NCBI GenBank assembly: GCA_945787625.1
Contig: CALZJL010000058.1
Span: 1-7,519, forward strand
Source: an uncultured Prevotellaceae bacterium
GTDB lineage: Bacteria; Bacteroidota; Bacteroidia; Bacteroidales; Bacteroidaceae
Direction: 5' to 3'
Length of the DNA stretch: 7,519 nucleotides
Position 1 is the first letter of the stretch. Each line of letters starts with the position of its first letter. Shown here piece by piece: positions 1-7,519 of the stretch. The translations under genes and the position numbers were made by a program. The notes beneath the pieces were generated by a model that ran no database searches, had not been told where the DNA came from, and saw only the letters and a program-made list of their open reading frames with translations.

Positions 1-2
1 AC

Positions 3-3000
3 TCAACTAATCTCGTATGCCATGTTTTCGCTCTCGTCTATGAAGTCAAGGAGCTGGCGTGTGACGTTTAACTGCGACTCACGGGGCTTGAGGGGCAGGC
101 TTTGACCCTCGCAGTCTGTCAGGACTAATGACAGTTCTACCTTGCCTGGGTTCTCGCGCAGGACTTCTATGAGATTGTTGACTTCGCTTTCGGTGATATT
201 GTCGGCTTGTATGGATATCGTTATCTTGTTGATGAGGGTGTCCTTGACTTGGTGCAGGAACTGCACTTTACCTATCATCATCTGTACACGGCTCGGGTCG
301 AAGCGTCCGGGCTGTATCTGTCCTGTCACATAGATGGTGCTACCCTGCATCATGTAGCCTGCCCATGTGGCCCAGTCCTGTCCGAACAGGGGTATCTCGC
401 CCTGCCCCGTATAGTCCTCAATGGTGACTATTCCGTAGGGGGCACCACGTTTGCTCACTCCCGTCTTTACGTGGGTGATGATACCGCCTAAGGAGAACTC
501 GCAGTTGACAAAGGGCGAGAGGTCTTCGAGGTCGACGGCGTGCACGTTGCATACATGACGTACTATTACGGCATATTCGTCCAGAGGGTGACCGCTGAGA
601 TATATTCCTACGAGGTCGCGCTCCTTGTTGAGACGTTCGAGCGTACTCCACTCTTCGGCCTGGGGTATCGGGGGAGTGGTGACTTCCACCATCTCGGCTC
701 CAAAGAGAGAATATTGTGCCTCCATCATGCTCTGCTGATAACTGGTGCCGAACCGCGTCAGCACATCAAGGAAGGGCTCTCCCTTGGCATTGGTAGCGAA
801 ATACTGCTCTCGCTTTATCTCGCTCTTGAATGCGTCGAGCGCACCGCTCAATGCCAGACTTTCCATGCCGTTGCGTTTTATGGCTGACATGGGAACGCGC
901 TCCACAAAGTCGAATATGCTTTTGTACGGCCCGTTGCTTTCGCGCTCCCTGACTATACACTCTGCTGCACTTTCACCAAGTCCCTTGATGGCCATGAGCC
1001 CGAAGCGTATCTGAGACTTGTCGTTGACGCCAAAATTGCAGTGTGACTCATTGACATCGGGACCGAGTACCTCGATTTTTAAGGATTTGCACTCGTCGAG
1101 GAGCTTGGTTATCTCCTTGATGTCGTTCTTGCGGCGTGTGAGCAGGGCTGCCATGAACTCTGCCGGATAGTGTGCCTTGAGATAGGCTGTCTGGTATGCC
1201 ACCCACGAATAGCAGGCTGCGTGGGATTTGTTGAAGGCATAGGAAGCGAACTTTTCCCAGTCTGCCCATATCTTCTCAAGTATCTTGGGATCGTGACCTC
1301 GCTCTACCCCACCCTGTATGAACTTGGGCTTCATGGCATCGACGATGTCTTTCTTCTTCTTACCCATGGCCTTGCGCAGGGCGTCGCTCTCGCCTCGGGT
1401 GAAGCCTGCGAGCTTGCGGCTCAGGAGCATGACCTGCTCCTGATAGACGGTGATGCCGTAGGTGTCCTTGAGGTATTCTTCGCAGTCGGCGAGGTCGTAT
1501 GTGATTGGCTCTCGACCATTCTTGCGAGCTATGAACGAAGGTATGTAGTCCATTGGACCCGGACGATACAGGGCATTCATGGCGATGAGGTCTTCGAAGA
1601 CCGTAGGTCTGAGCTCCTTGAGGTATTTCTGCATACCTGCACTCTCGAACTGGAATGTACCTATGGTGCGCCCTTCCTGATAGAGCTTGTATGTCAACTC
1701 GTCGTCGATGGGGAGTTTGTCAGGGTCTATGTCTATGCCGTGGGCTTCCTTGATGACACGACATGCTTCCTTCATCTCGGAGAGGGTCTTCAGACCGAGG
1801 AAGTCCATCTTGATGAGACCCGTAGACTCGATGACGTGACCATCATATTGCGTGACGGCGGTCTTGATGTCAGGGAAATCCGGATCATCGGCGGTTGATA
1901 CGGGGACATGGTCTGAGATGGGGTCACGACAGATGATGAAGCCGCAGGCGTGGATACCGGTGCCTCGTACGGTGCCTTCGAGCATACGGGCATATTTGAT
2001 GGTATTGGATTCGCGCGGGTCGGGCGATACGGCTGCCTTTTGCAGTTCTGGGCATATAGGATTGCCGTTCTTGTCGTTGGCAAGATAGTTGGCAAGTTTT
2101 GGTTTCATCCCGTCAGGCAAGCGTTCGGGCATGGCCTTACAGAGAGCATTGCTGCGTTCGAGTGGCAACTTTTCGACCCTTGCCACGTCCTTGATGGAGT
2201 TCTTGGCCGCCATGGTGCCATAGGTGATGATATGGGCGCAGTTTTCGTGGCCGTACTTGTCCATAACCCATTGCAGCACCTTGCCACGTCCGTCGTCGTC
2301 GAAGTCGGTGTCTATATCCGGGAGCGAGATTCGGTCCGGATTGAGGAAACGCTCGAAAAGCAAGTCATACTTGAGGGGGTCGAGACGCGTGATGCCCAGA
2401 CAGTAGGCTACCACGCTTCCGGCTGCCGAACCACGTCCCGGTCCTACCCATACGCCGAGCTCCTCGCGTGCCGAGTTGATGAAATCCTGCACGATGAGGA
2501 AGTAGCCGGGGAAACCCATGGTCTTCATGATGTGCAGCTCAAAGCGTATGCGGTCATCGACTTCCTTGGCTATGCCGTGTTCGGCAGCCCATGCCGACAG
2601 CTCCTTGGGCTGCAGCGCCTTGCCCTCTGGTATTTGGCTGTATGCCGTACCATACAGGCGTGAGGCTCCTTCGTATGCAAGTTTGCCGAGATAGTCCGCT
2701 TCAAACTTTATGCGGTAAAGCTTGTCGTACCCTCCCAACTTACGAATCTTCTTCTCGCCCTCGTCCTGAGGCAGGGGGTGTTCGGCATTTTCATCTGAAG
2801 TAAACTCGGCATACAAGTCTTGTTCTGAGAATGTCTGACGCCACTGCTGCTCCGTGCCGAACTCTGCGGGTATGGGGAAGAACGGCATAATCGGGTCGGA
2901 CTCGAGATTGTAGGTCTCAACCTTGTCGAGTATCTCGCAGGTATTGGCGAGAATCTCAGGCATATCGGCAAAGACTTCATTCATCTCCTCGCGAGTCTTG

Positions 3001-3797
3001 AACCACTCCTGCTTGGTATATAGCATACGGGTAGGGTCGTCGAGGTCCTTGCCCGTAGAGAGACACAGCAGATGATCGTGAGCCTCGGCATTGTCCTCGT
3101 CTACGAAGTGTGAATCATTGGTGGCAATCACCTTGACCCCATGGCGCGCAGCGAGGTCTATGAGTATGGGGTTGACCTTTTTCTGCAGTTCGTATGTCTC
3201 ACGATTGGCACGCTGCCGCGGATCCTTGACTTCATGACGCTGTATCTCGATATAGTAGTCTTCGCCCCAGATGCTCTTGAACCACTCTATGGTCTTCTCG
3301 GCTTCCTCTATATTGCCGGTAAGTATCTTACGGGGCACCTCTCCACCTATGCACGCGCTTGATATGATGAGTCCCTCATGGTACATAGCGAGATCCTTGT
3401 GGTCAGTACGCGGACGCATGTAATATCCGTCTACCCACGAGCGGCTGACGAGCTTGATAAGATTCCTGTATCCGACCTCGTTTTTCGCCAGGACAATCAG
3501 ATGCCAACCGCTGGAGTCTATCTTGCCCTCGCGCAGGGATTTGTCGCCTCGGCGCGCACAATACATCTCACAGCCGAATATCGGCTTGAAAGGCTCAAGA
3601 CCCTCTTTTTTGCGCTTGCCGTTTATCTTGTTGCAATAATCGAAAAGGTCCTTCACTCCGAACATGTTGCCATGGTCGGTAATGGCCATGCCACGCATAC
3701 CATCGGCCACAGCCTTGTCTACGAGTTTCGGTATGCTCGCCTGACCATCGAGCAGAGAGAATTGAGTATGTACGTGAAGATGTACGAAGTCTTGCAT
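3..3797 (-). CDS. dnaE: DNA polymerase III alpha subunit (replicative polymerase, DnaE type)
   Basis: This is the catalytic subunit of the chromosomal replicase, polymerising DNA in the cytoplasm together with the beta clamp and clamp loader. The 1264-residue protein is complete, with a TGA stop at 3-5. Domains in order: a PHP domain (about 1-290) opening with HLHVHT and carrying TDHGN at 40-44 and TNDSH at 226-230; the polymerase core with GPGRGS at 452-457 and PDIDTDF at 493-499; KMDFLGL around 665; a helix-hairpin-helix region near 928-950; an OB fold near 1100-1165; and a C-terminal tail. By alignment to remembered E. coli DnaE, the catalytic aspartates are D494, D496 and D665. QYSLF at 1028-1032 fits the clamp-binding motif QxxLF. 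The ATG at 3797 is preferred over an in-frame TTG three bases upstream because MQDFVHLH matches family N-termini. Residues about 311-413 are an expansion absent from E. coli. No convincing promoter was found in 3798-3900. Identity is very secure. Confidence 0.98.
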   Translation of the reverse strand: MQDFVHLHVHTQFSLLDGQASIPKLVDKAVADGMRGMAITDHGNMFGVKDLFDYCNKINGKRKKEGLEPFKPIFGCEMYCARRGDKSLREGKIDSSGWHLIVLAKNEVGYRNLIKLVSRSWVDGYYMRPRTDHKDLAMYHEGLIISSACIGGEVPRKILTGNIEEAEKTIEWFKSIWGEDYYIEIQRHEVKDPRQRANRETYELQKKVNPILIDLAARHGVKVIATNDSHFVDEDNAEAHDHLLCLSTGKDLDDPTRMLYTKQEWFKTREEMNEVFADMPEILANTCEILDKVETYNLESDPIMPFFPIPAEFGTEQQWRQTFSEQDLYAEFTSDENAEHPLPQDEGEKKIRKLGGYDKLYRIKFEADYLGKLAYEGASRLYGTAYSQIPEGKALQPKELSAWAAEHGIAKEVDDRIRFELHIMKTMGFPGYFLIVQDFINSAREELGVWVGPGRGSAAGSVVAYCLGITRLDPLKYDLLFERFLNPDRISLPDIDTDFDDDGRGKVLQWVMDKYGHENCAHIITYGTMAAKNSIKDVARVEKLPLERSNALCKAMPERLPDGMKPKLANYLANDKNGNPICPELQKAAVSPDPRESNTIKYARMLEGTVRGTGIHACGFIICRDPISDHVPVSTADDPDFPDIKTAVTQYDGHVIESTGLIKMDFLGLKTLSEMKEACRVIKEAHGIDIDPDKLPIDDELTYKLYQEGRTIGTFQFESAGMQKYLKELRPTVFEDLIAMNALYRPGPMDYIPSFIARKNGREPITYDLADCEEYLKDTYGITVYQEQVMLLSRKLAGFTRGESDALRKAMGKKKKDIVDAMKPKFIQGGVERGHDPKILEKIWADWEKFASYAFNKSHAACYSWVAYQTAYLKAHYPAEFMAALLTRRKNDIKEITKLLDECKSLKIEVLGPDVNESHCNFGVNDKSQIRFGLMAIKGLGESAAECIVRERESNGPYKSIFDFVERVPMSAIKRNGMESLALSGALDAFKSEIKREQYFATNAKGEPFLDVLTRFGTSYQQSMMEAQYSLFGAEMVEVTTPPIPQAEEWSTLERLNKERDLVGIYLSGHPLDEYAVIVRHVCNVHAVDLEDLSPFVNCEFSLGGIITHVKTGVSKRGAPYGIVTIEDYTGQGEIPLFGQDWATWAGYMMQGSTIYVTGQIQPGRFDPSRVQMMIGKVQFLHQVKDTLINKITISIQADNITESEVNNLIEVLRENPGKVELSLVLTDCEGQSLPLKPRESQLNVTRQLLDFIDESENMAYEIS

Positions 3798-3916
3798 CAA
3801 CCTAATATTTTATTGCTTTCAGAGATTTTCGGTTATAAAAGTACAAAAAAATACGCAAAAACCGCCCACAGGCATCCTTTTTTGTATCACAAGTGTCAAA
3901 AACACCATACCGTCTG

Positions 3917-3947
3917 TTGGTTTTCCCCCTTTTTTTATTTATTTTTG
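3917..3947 (+). promoter_or_regulatory. Bacteroidota-type promoter for the psd-pssA-tsaE operon
   Basis: A TTG core at 3917-3919 (GTTG against the consensus TTTG) is followed after 20 bases by TATTTTTG at 3940-3947, an exact match to the Bacteroidota -7 element TAnnTTTG. The spacer is pyrimidine-rich. Transcription would be expected to start near 3953, leaving a leader of about 29 bases before the psd ATG at 3982. The element lies in the divergent dnaE-psd gap and points at psd. The site is read directly from the sequence; its activity is inferred, and T-rich DNA makes chance matches to the -7 element more likely than usual. Confidence 0.7.
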
Positions 3948-3981
3948 CATACGAAAGCGTTCAAATTTCACAAACTTCGTA

Positions 3982-4677
3982 ATGGGCAAAAGACTCCGTA
4001 AGCTAAAAAAAATACGTCTGCATCGCGAGGGTGCTGACACCCTTGTGTTGGGATTTCTTGTGGTAGCATTGTTTAACGCACTTGTATTTAGCGTCACATA
4101 TCCCACGCATTCGTCAGTCACCATCGTCACCGTAGGCATAACCTCTGCCCTGTATCTGGTGCTCGTCAATTTCTTCCGCTGCCCCATACGACGTTTCGAA
4201 GCCGAGGATTCGCCGAATGTCGTCGTAGCACCCGCTGATGGCAAAATCGTAGTGGTGGAGGAAGTCGAAGAGAACGAATACTTCCACGACCGCCGTATGA
4301 TGGTCAGCATCTTCATGAGCCTGTTCAATGTCCACGCCAACTGGGTGCCCGTGGAGGGCACAGTCAAGATGGCACGACACAATGACGGACGCTTTCAGGC
4401 AGCATGGTTGCCCAAGGCCAGCATCGAGAACGAGCGTTCTACGGTAGTCATCACCACCCCCGATGGTCAGGACGTACTGGTACGCCAAGTGGCCGGAGCC
4501 ATGGCTCGGCGCATCGTGACCTACCTGCAAGAGGGAGACCAATGCTGCATCGACGAGCACATGGGCTTCATCAAGTTCGGCTCGCGTGTAGACCTGTACC
4601 TACCGCTCAGCACCAAGATAGACGTCCAGGTAGGACAAAAGACTACAGGCAACGAAACAGTCATAGGCCATTTGTAA
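3982..4677 (+). CDS. psd: Phosphatidylserine decarboxylase proenzyme, short form
   Basis: Psd decarboxylates phosphatidylserine to phosphatidylethanolamine at the inner membrane, the last step of PE synthesis. The 231-residue protein belongs to the short, archaeal/Bacteroidota-like branch rather than the longer E. coli form. It has a basic N-terminus, two likely membrane segments (about 19-39 and 44-64), APADGKIV at 83-90 with D86, and FNVHANWVP around 115-123 with H118. FGSRVD at 199-204 takes the place of the LGST motif. Self-cleavage is expected between G200 and S201, turning S201 into the pyruvoyl group of a small alpha chain of about 31 residues. The start follows a consensus promoter by about 29 bases, and the N-terminus [17 protein letters not shown] looks typical of Bacteroidales homologues. 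It is the first gene of the operon, and its substrate is made by the next gene, pssA. Confidence 0.96.
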   Translation: MGKRLRKLKKIRLHREGADTLVLGFLVVALFNALVFSVTYPTHSSVTIVTVGITSALYLVLVNFFRCPIRRFEAEDSPNVVVAPADGKIVVVEEVEENEYFHDRRMMVSIFMSLFNVHANWVPVEGTVKMARHNDGRFQAAWLPKASIENERSTVVITTPDGQDVLVRQVAGAMARRIVTYLQEGDQCCIDEHMGFIKFGSRVDLYLPLSTKIDVQVGQKTTGNETVIGHL

Positions 4678-4683
4678 GCAATC

Positions 4684-4691
4684 AGAGGAAG
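4684..4691 (+). promoter_or_regulatory. Possible Shine-Dalgarno sequence of pssA
   Basis: AGAGGAAG lies 7 bases before the pssA ATG at 4699, within the 21-base psd-pssA gap. It is purine-rich and partly complementary to the 16S rRNA tail. Bacteroidota often initiate without a strong Shine-Dalgarno sequence, relying on A-rich leaders instead, so this is supporting evidence for the 4699 start and not proof of use. Confidence 0.45.
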
Positions 4692-4698
4692 AAAAGCA

Positions 4699-5457
4699 AT
4701 GATCAAGAGACATATCCCCAACGCCATTACTTGCTGCAACCTAATCTGCGGCTGCATAGCCACGTTCTACGCTTTCCAAGCGTCATTCTATCTGCTCGAC
4801 AACACCCTGTCGTTTAGGATGAAGATGTCATTCTACGCCATTGCAGTAGGGTTTATCATACTCGGCGCAGTATTCGACTTCTTCGACGGAATGGTAGCCC
4901 GGCTGATAGGAGTGTCATCGCCGATAGGCAAAGAACTCGATTCGCTCGCAGACGTAGTGACTTTCGGAGTCGCCCCCTCAGCCCTGGTATTCACCCTGTT
5001 TCAGGAAGTACAGTACCCCGACTACATGGAGCCCATACGCAGCATACTCCCCTACTCTGCCTTTCTCATGGCTGCATTCTCAGCCCTACGTCTGGCAAAA
5101 TTCAACCTCGACACTCGCCAGACGAGCAGCTTCATCGGACTGCCTACGCCAGCCAACGCCCTGTTCTGGGGCAGTCTCATCGTCGGGCAGCACGCATTCC
5201 TCGTGAGCCCCAAGTTCAATGCTCTCTTCCTGCTGCTGTTCATGCTCCTGTTCTGCATGCTCCTCGTAGCAGAGATTCCACTCTTTGCCCTGAAGTTTAA
5301 GAACCTGTCGTGGACCGACAACAAGGTCAAGTATATCTTCATCATAGGCTGCGTGCCATGTCTGCTACTCGCAGAAAGCTGTTTCGCCGGAATCATAATG
5401 TGGTACATAATTCTCTCTATCATCAACAATGCAAATACCAATCCCGACAATCGATAG
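4699..5457 (+). CDS. pssA: CDP-diacylglycerol-serine O-phosphatidyltransferase (phosphatidylserine synthase)
   Basis: PssA makes phosphatidylserine from CDP-diacylglycerol and L-serine, releasing CMP, and so supplies the substrate of Psd encoded just upstream. The 252-residue protein carries the complete CDP-alcohol phosphatidyltransferase signature D-G-x2-A-R-x8-G-x3-D-x3-D as D63, G64, A67, R68, G77, D81 and D85; these residues bind the metal and CDP group and provide the catalytic base. About seven to eight hydrophobic stretches (for example 14-32, 43-60, 87-102, 117-133, 150-168, 174-198 and 212-242) fit an integral membrane enzyme. This is the membrane type II synthase, unrelated to the phospholipase-D-like PssA of E. 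coli. The gene begins 21 bases after psd, and its last 29 bases overlap tsaE. The family is certain; serine as the acceptor is inferred from the neighbouring psd and from overall similarity. Confidence 0.95.
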   Translation: MIKRHIPNAITCCNLICGCIATFYAFQASFYLLDNTLSFRMKMSFYAIAVGFIILGAVFDFFDGMVARLIGVSSPIGKELDSLADVVTFGVAPSALVFTLFQEVQYPDYMEPIRSILPYSAFLMAAFSALRLAKFNLDTRQTSSFIGLPTPANALFWGSLIVGQHAFLVSPKFNALFLLLFMLLFCMLLVAEIPLFALKFKNLSWTDNKVKYIFIIGCVPCLLLAESCFAGIIMWYIILSIINNANTNPDNR

Positions 5458-5842
5458 TCTCCACGAGGCAGCACGCCAGTTCGTTGCTCACATAGACGGC
5501 CACCAAGTATTTGCCTTTTACGGAGAGATGGGCGCAGGCAAGACCACCTTCATCAAGGCCATTTGCGAACAACTTGGCGTGACAGATGCCGTAGCCAGCC
5601 CCACCTTTGCCATAGTCAACGAGTACATTTCAGGAGACGGCAACCCCATATACCATTTCGACCTATACCGCCTCAAGCGCATCGAGGAAGCCTTTGACAT
5701 CGGTCTTGAAGACTACCTCAACAGCGGCAGCCTATGCTTCATCGAATGGCCGCAGCTCATAGAGCCGCTCCTGCCCTCAGACACCGTCAGCGTGAGCATC
5801 ACAGAGCAGGACGACGGCACGCGATCCGTACTCATAGAGTGA
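5429..5842 (+). CDS. tsaE: tRNA t6A biosynthesis ATPase TsaE
   Basis: TsaE is the small P-loop ATPase of the bacterial threonylcarbamoyladenosine complex. It works with TsaD and TsaB to complete t6A at position 37 of tRNAs that read ANN codons. The 137-residue length is normal for the family. Walker A is GEMGAGKTT at 32-40, with K38 and T39; further family motifs are SPTF at 57-60, HFDLYR at 76-81 and the Walker-B-like IEWP at 105-108 with E106. The ATG at 5429 lies inside the 3' end of pssA in another frame. It is preferred because the 31 residues before the P-loop are needed for the N-terminal strand and helix, and HEAARQF is family-like. Translation is probably coupled to pssA. No partner t6A gene is present in the window. 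The gene ends 3 bases before the convergent porX stop codon. Confidence 0.96.
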   Translation: MQIPIPTIDSLHEAARQFVAHIDGHQVFAFYGEMGAGKTTFIKAICEQLGVTDAVASPTFAIVNEYISGDGNPIYHFDLYRLKRIEEAFDIGLEDYLNSGSLCFIEWPQLIEPLLPSDTVSVSITEQDDGTRSVLIE

Positions 5843-5845
5843 GAC

Positions 5846-7408
5846 CTACCGCTTGGGCGTCAGCGTGATGAGAGGTATGAGCATCTCCTCCATCGACACG
5901 CCGCCGTGCTGAAACGTGTCGCGGAAATACTGCACATAGTAGTTGTAGTTGTTGGGATAAGCAAAGAAGCCCTGCTCGCGCGCGAAAATGTATGATGTAG
6001 AGATATTAGGCGCAGGCAGTCCTGCCAGTTTGGGATTGGTGATGGCAAACACCTCCTTAGCATTGTAAGAGAGATTCCTACCCAGTTTGTAGCGCAAGTT
6101 AGTATTAGTGTTTCTGTCGCCAATCACCTTGACAGGGTCGACAGAGCGAATGCTGCCATGGTCAGTAGTTAGAATCACGCGGCAAGGCAGCATCGATATA
6201 GCCCGAAACAGATCCTTCACCGACGAGTGTCTGAACCAACTCAGAGTTATGCTGCGATAGGCTGCCTCATTGTTTGCCAGCTCACGCACCATGCGGCTCT
6301 CCGTACGCGCATGCGAGAGCATATCCACAAAGTTGAGCACAATGACATTGAGGTCGAAATGCTGCAGGTTGCTCATCTGCTGAAGCAGCCTTTCCGCCCC
6401 TTGCGAATCGTTCACCTTGTGATACGAGAATGACTCCCTACGACGGAAACGCTTCATCTGAGTCTCGATGAGAGGCGACTCGTTGAGGTTCTTACCCTCC
6501 TCGCTATCCTCGTCGACCCACAAGTCGGGAAACATACGCTCAATCTCGTTAGGCATGAGACCACTGAAGATGGCGTTGCGAGCATACTGCGTAGCCGTAG
6601 GCAAAATACTGCAATACATATCCTCCTCGACGTTGAACATACCCGTCAGCTCAGGCATCAGCATCTTCCACTGATCCCAACGGAAGTTGTCCATCACGAT
6701 GAGAAACACCCTCTCCCCATTGGAAAGGGCAGGAAACACAGCCCTCTTGAAGATGTCTGGGCTCATGAGCGGACGCCCCCCATCGTCAGAATGGTTTACC
6801 AACGCCCCCGCCCAGTCCATATAGTTGCGGCTGACGAACTTTGCAAACTCGAGGTCTGCCTCCTTCTTTTGCATCTGCAGCATCTCCCTGACCTCGTTGG
6901 CCGAGTCCTCGAGCTCCAGCTCCCAGCGCACGAGCATACGGTAGACATCGACCCATTCCCCCATGCTCCGCGCCTCGCTTATCATCATGCTGAGACGACC
7001 GAAATTCTGCTGATAAGCCGTCTGAGTCGTCTCAGATATTATCTCGCGATGATGGATATTCTTCTTGAGCGAGAGCAGTATCTGAGTCGGATTGACAGGC
7101 TTTATCAGATAGTCAGCAATCTTAGCACCGATAGCCTGATTCATGATATCCTCCTCCTCGCTCTTGGTCACCATCACCACGGGCGTCGCAGGCGAAATCT
7201 CCTTAATCCTATCCAAAGTCTCCAGCCCCGAGAGCCCAGGCATATTCTCATCGAGCAAGACAAGGTCATAGTTGGCAGTCTGGCACATCTCCAGAGCATC
7301 GTATCCATTCGTAGCAGTATCCACCGCATACCCCTTCTTGTTGAGAAAGAGTATATGAGACTTCAGCAAGTCTATCTCGTCATCTATCCAAAGGAGAGTG
7401 TTGGGCAT
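5846..7408 (-). CDS. porX: PorX-type response regulator with PglZ phosphodiesterase domain
   Basis: This is a two-component response regulator whose output is an enzyme-like domain instead of a DNA-binding domain. The 520-residue protein begins with a CheY-like receiver (about 1-122): acidic pair D9/D10, phospho-acceptor D53 in LLDENMPG, T81 and K103. A helical linker (about 123-225) follows, then a PglZ / alkaline-phosphatase-superfamily domain (about 230-520). Likely metal-site residues are D240 (IVMDNFRWD), T271 as nucleophile (PTATQYARN), D362 and H366 (NFVDMLSH), D416 and H417 (TTDHGS) and H501 (FQHGG). No signal peptide or membrane segment is visible, so it is cytoplasmic. In Porphyromonas gingivalis the homologue PorX, of nearly the same length, works with the kinase PorY and sigma factor SigP to control type IX secretion, and its PglZ domain has been reported to cleave small oligonucleotides. 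The same role here is inferred. No kinase gene is adjacent. The ATG at 7408 sits shortly after a consensus promoter. Confidence 0.95.
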   Translation of the reverse strand: MPNTLLWIDDEIDLLKSHILFLNKKGYAVDTATNGYDALEMCQTANYDLVLLDENMPGLSGLETLDRIKEISPATPVVMVTKSEEEDIMNQAIGAKIADYLIKPVNPTQILLSLKKNIHHREIISETTQTAYQQNFGRLSMMISEARSMGEWVDVYRMLVRWELELEDSANEVREMLQMQKKEADLEFAKFVSRNYMDWAGALVNHSDDGGRPLMSPDIFKRAVFPALSNGERVFLIVMDNFRWDQWKMLMPELTGMFNVEEDMYCSILPTATQYARNAIFSGLMPNEIERMFPDLWVDEDSEEGKNLNESPLIETQMKRFRRRESFSYHKVNDSQGAERLLQQMSNLQHFDLNVIVLNFVDMLSHARTESRMVRELANNEAAYRSITLSWFRHSSVKDLFRAISMLPCRVILTTDHGSIRSVDPVKVIGDRNTNTNLRYKLGRNLSYNAKEVFAITNPKLAGLPAPNISTSYIFAREQGFFAYPNNYNYYVQYFRDTFQHGGVSMEEMLIPLITLTPKR

Positions 7409-7436
7409 TTTTGGTTGTTTAGTCGTTTGTATGCTA

Positions 7437-7467
7437 CAAAGATAAAAATGATTATCAGAATATCAAA
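7437..7467 (-). promoter_or_regulatory. Consensus Bacteroidota promoter of porX
   Basis: Read on the minus strand, TTTG (7467-7464) is followed after 19 bases by TATCTTTG (7444-7437). Both elements match the Bacteroidota vegetative promoter consensus TTTG / TAnnTTTG exactly. Transcription should start near 7431, giving a leader of about 22 bases with an A-rich run (CAAAA) directly before the ATG at 7408, a common Bacteroidota arrangement. The -33 element lies between the two copies of a 9-base direct repeat. Activity is inferred from the match and the position. Confidence 0.8.
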
Positions 7468-7479
7468 ATTTTATCAGAA
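7452..7479. repeat. 9-base direct repeat flanking the porX -33 element
   Basis: TTATCAGAA occurs at 7452-7460 and again at 7471-7479, 19 bases start to start. Both copies continue into a similar AT stretch (TAT after the first, ATAT after the second). The copies lie on either side of the -33 element of the porX promoter (7464-7467). The repeat is exact, but the surroundings are strongly AT-rich, so chance is possible. An operator or activator site is only a suggestion. Confidence 0.45.
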
Positions 7480-7519
7480 ATATTATTTATCTATACCAAT
7501 ATTTAACAATTTCCAAAAA

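Noticed and set aside
2289..2301. GTC-repeat microsatellite-like stretch
   Set aside because: It encodes the acidic DDDGR segment just after the catalytic PDIDTDF motif of DnaE and is explained by protein sequence.
1170..2663. Two long plus-strand open frames (242 and 237 codons) antisense to dnaE
   Set aside because: They lie opposite conserved DnaE polymerase-domain sequence and have no recognisable motif or promoter. Their length follows from the codon bias of the real gene.
3798..3800. TTG start codon for dnaE one codon upstream of the ATG
   Set aside because: The ATG at 3797 is a stronger start and gives the usual short N-terminus ahead of HLHVHT.
3836..3870. Possible dnaE promoter on the minus strand (TACTTTTA with TGTG upstream)
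   Set aside because: The -7 element matches at 7 of 8 positions, but the -33 element is poor and the spacer is about 23 bases. In AT-rich DNA this is not distinguishable from chance.
3893..3905. Small inverted repeat GTGT-CAAAA-ACAC in the dnaE-psd gap
   Set aside because: A 4-base-pair stem with no T-run is too short to call a terminator or operator.
3378..4001. A 207-codon plus-strand frame running from dnaE across the intergenic region into psd
   Set aside because: Most of it is antisense to the DnaE PHP domain, and its tail is translated intergenic sequence rich in Phe, Lys and His. It also overlaps the psd promoter.
4114..4560. Minus-strand open frame of 148 codons inside psd
   Set aside because: It is antisense to the conserved Psd motifs and has no family-like sequence of its own.
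5846..7408. PglZ domain as a sign of a BREX or Pgl phage-defence system
   Set aside because: The domain is fused to a receiver in a PorX arrangement, and no pglX, brxC, brxL or other defence gene is nearby; the neighbours are housekeeping genes.
1..7519. tRNA, rRNA, CRISPR array, insertion sequence or riboswitch
   Set aside because: Coding sequence fills almost the whole window. The only gaps (3798-3981 and 7409-7519) are short, and I saw no cloverleaf, spaced repeat array, transposase or conserved aptamer in them.

Overview
The window is an ordinary core-genome segment of a Bacteroidota bacterium, most likely order Bacteroidales and Prevotella-like. Three things point there: the DnaE, Psd and PssA sequence types, a PorX-type response regulator, and two promoters that fit the Bacteroidota form (TTTG or TTG, about 20 bases, then TAnnTTTG). 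Coding DNA is moderately GC-rich and tightly packed, and the two upstream regions are AT-rich. The genus is inferred from recognition, not from a search.

Layout. On the minus strand, 3-3797 is a complete dnaE (replicative DNA polymerase III alpha subunit). A 184-base divergent region (3798-3981) follows and holds the promoter of the next operon. On the plus strand, psd (3982-4677), pssA (4699-5457) and tsaE (5429-5842) form one compact operon: psd and pssA are 21 bases apart, and pssA overlaps tsaE by 29 bases. On the minus strand, porX (5846-7408) converges on tsaE with only 3 bases between the stop codons. Its AT-rich upstream region (7409-7519) carries a consensus promoter and a 9-base direct repeat.

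How the genes work together. PssA makes phosphatidylserine from CDP-diacylglycerol and serine, and Psd decarboxylates it to phosphatidylethanolamine, so the operon encodes the last two steps of PE synthesis. TsaE is the ATPase needed for the t6A modification of ANN-decoding tRNAs and shares the transcript without sharing the pathway. PorX joins a CheY-like receiver to a PglZ / alkaline-phosphatase-superfamily domain; in Porphyromonas and Flavobacterium it regulates the type IX secretion system. dnaE belongs to a separate unit, transcribed out of the left edge.

I found no RNA gene, mobile element, CRISPR array, prophage or defence island, and no sign of an undescribed multi-gene system. The points most worth a second look are the apparently intact metal site in the DnaE PHP domain, the complete catalytic set in PorX, and the promoter/repeat arrangement in front of porX.
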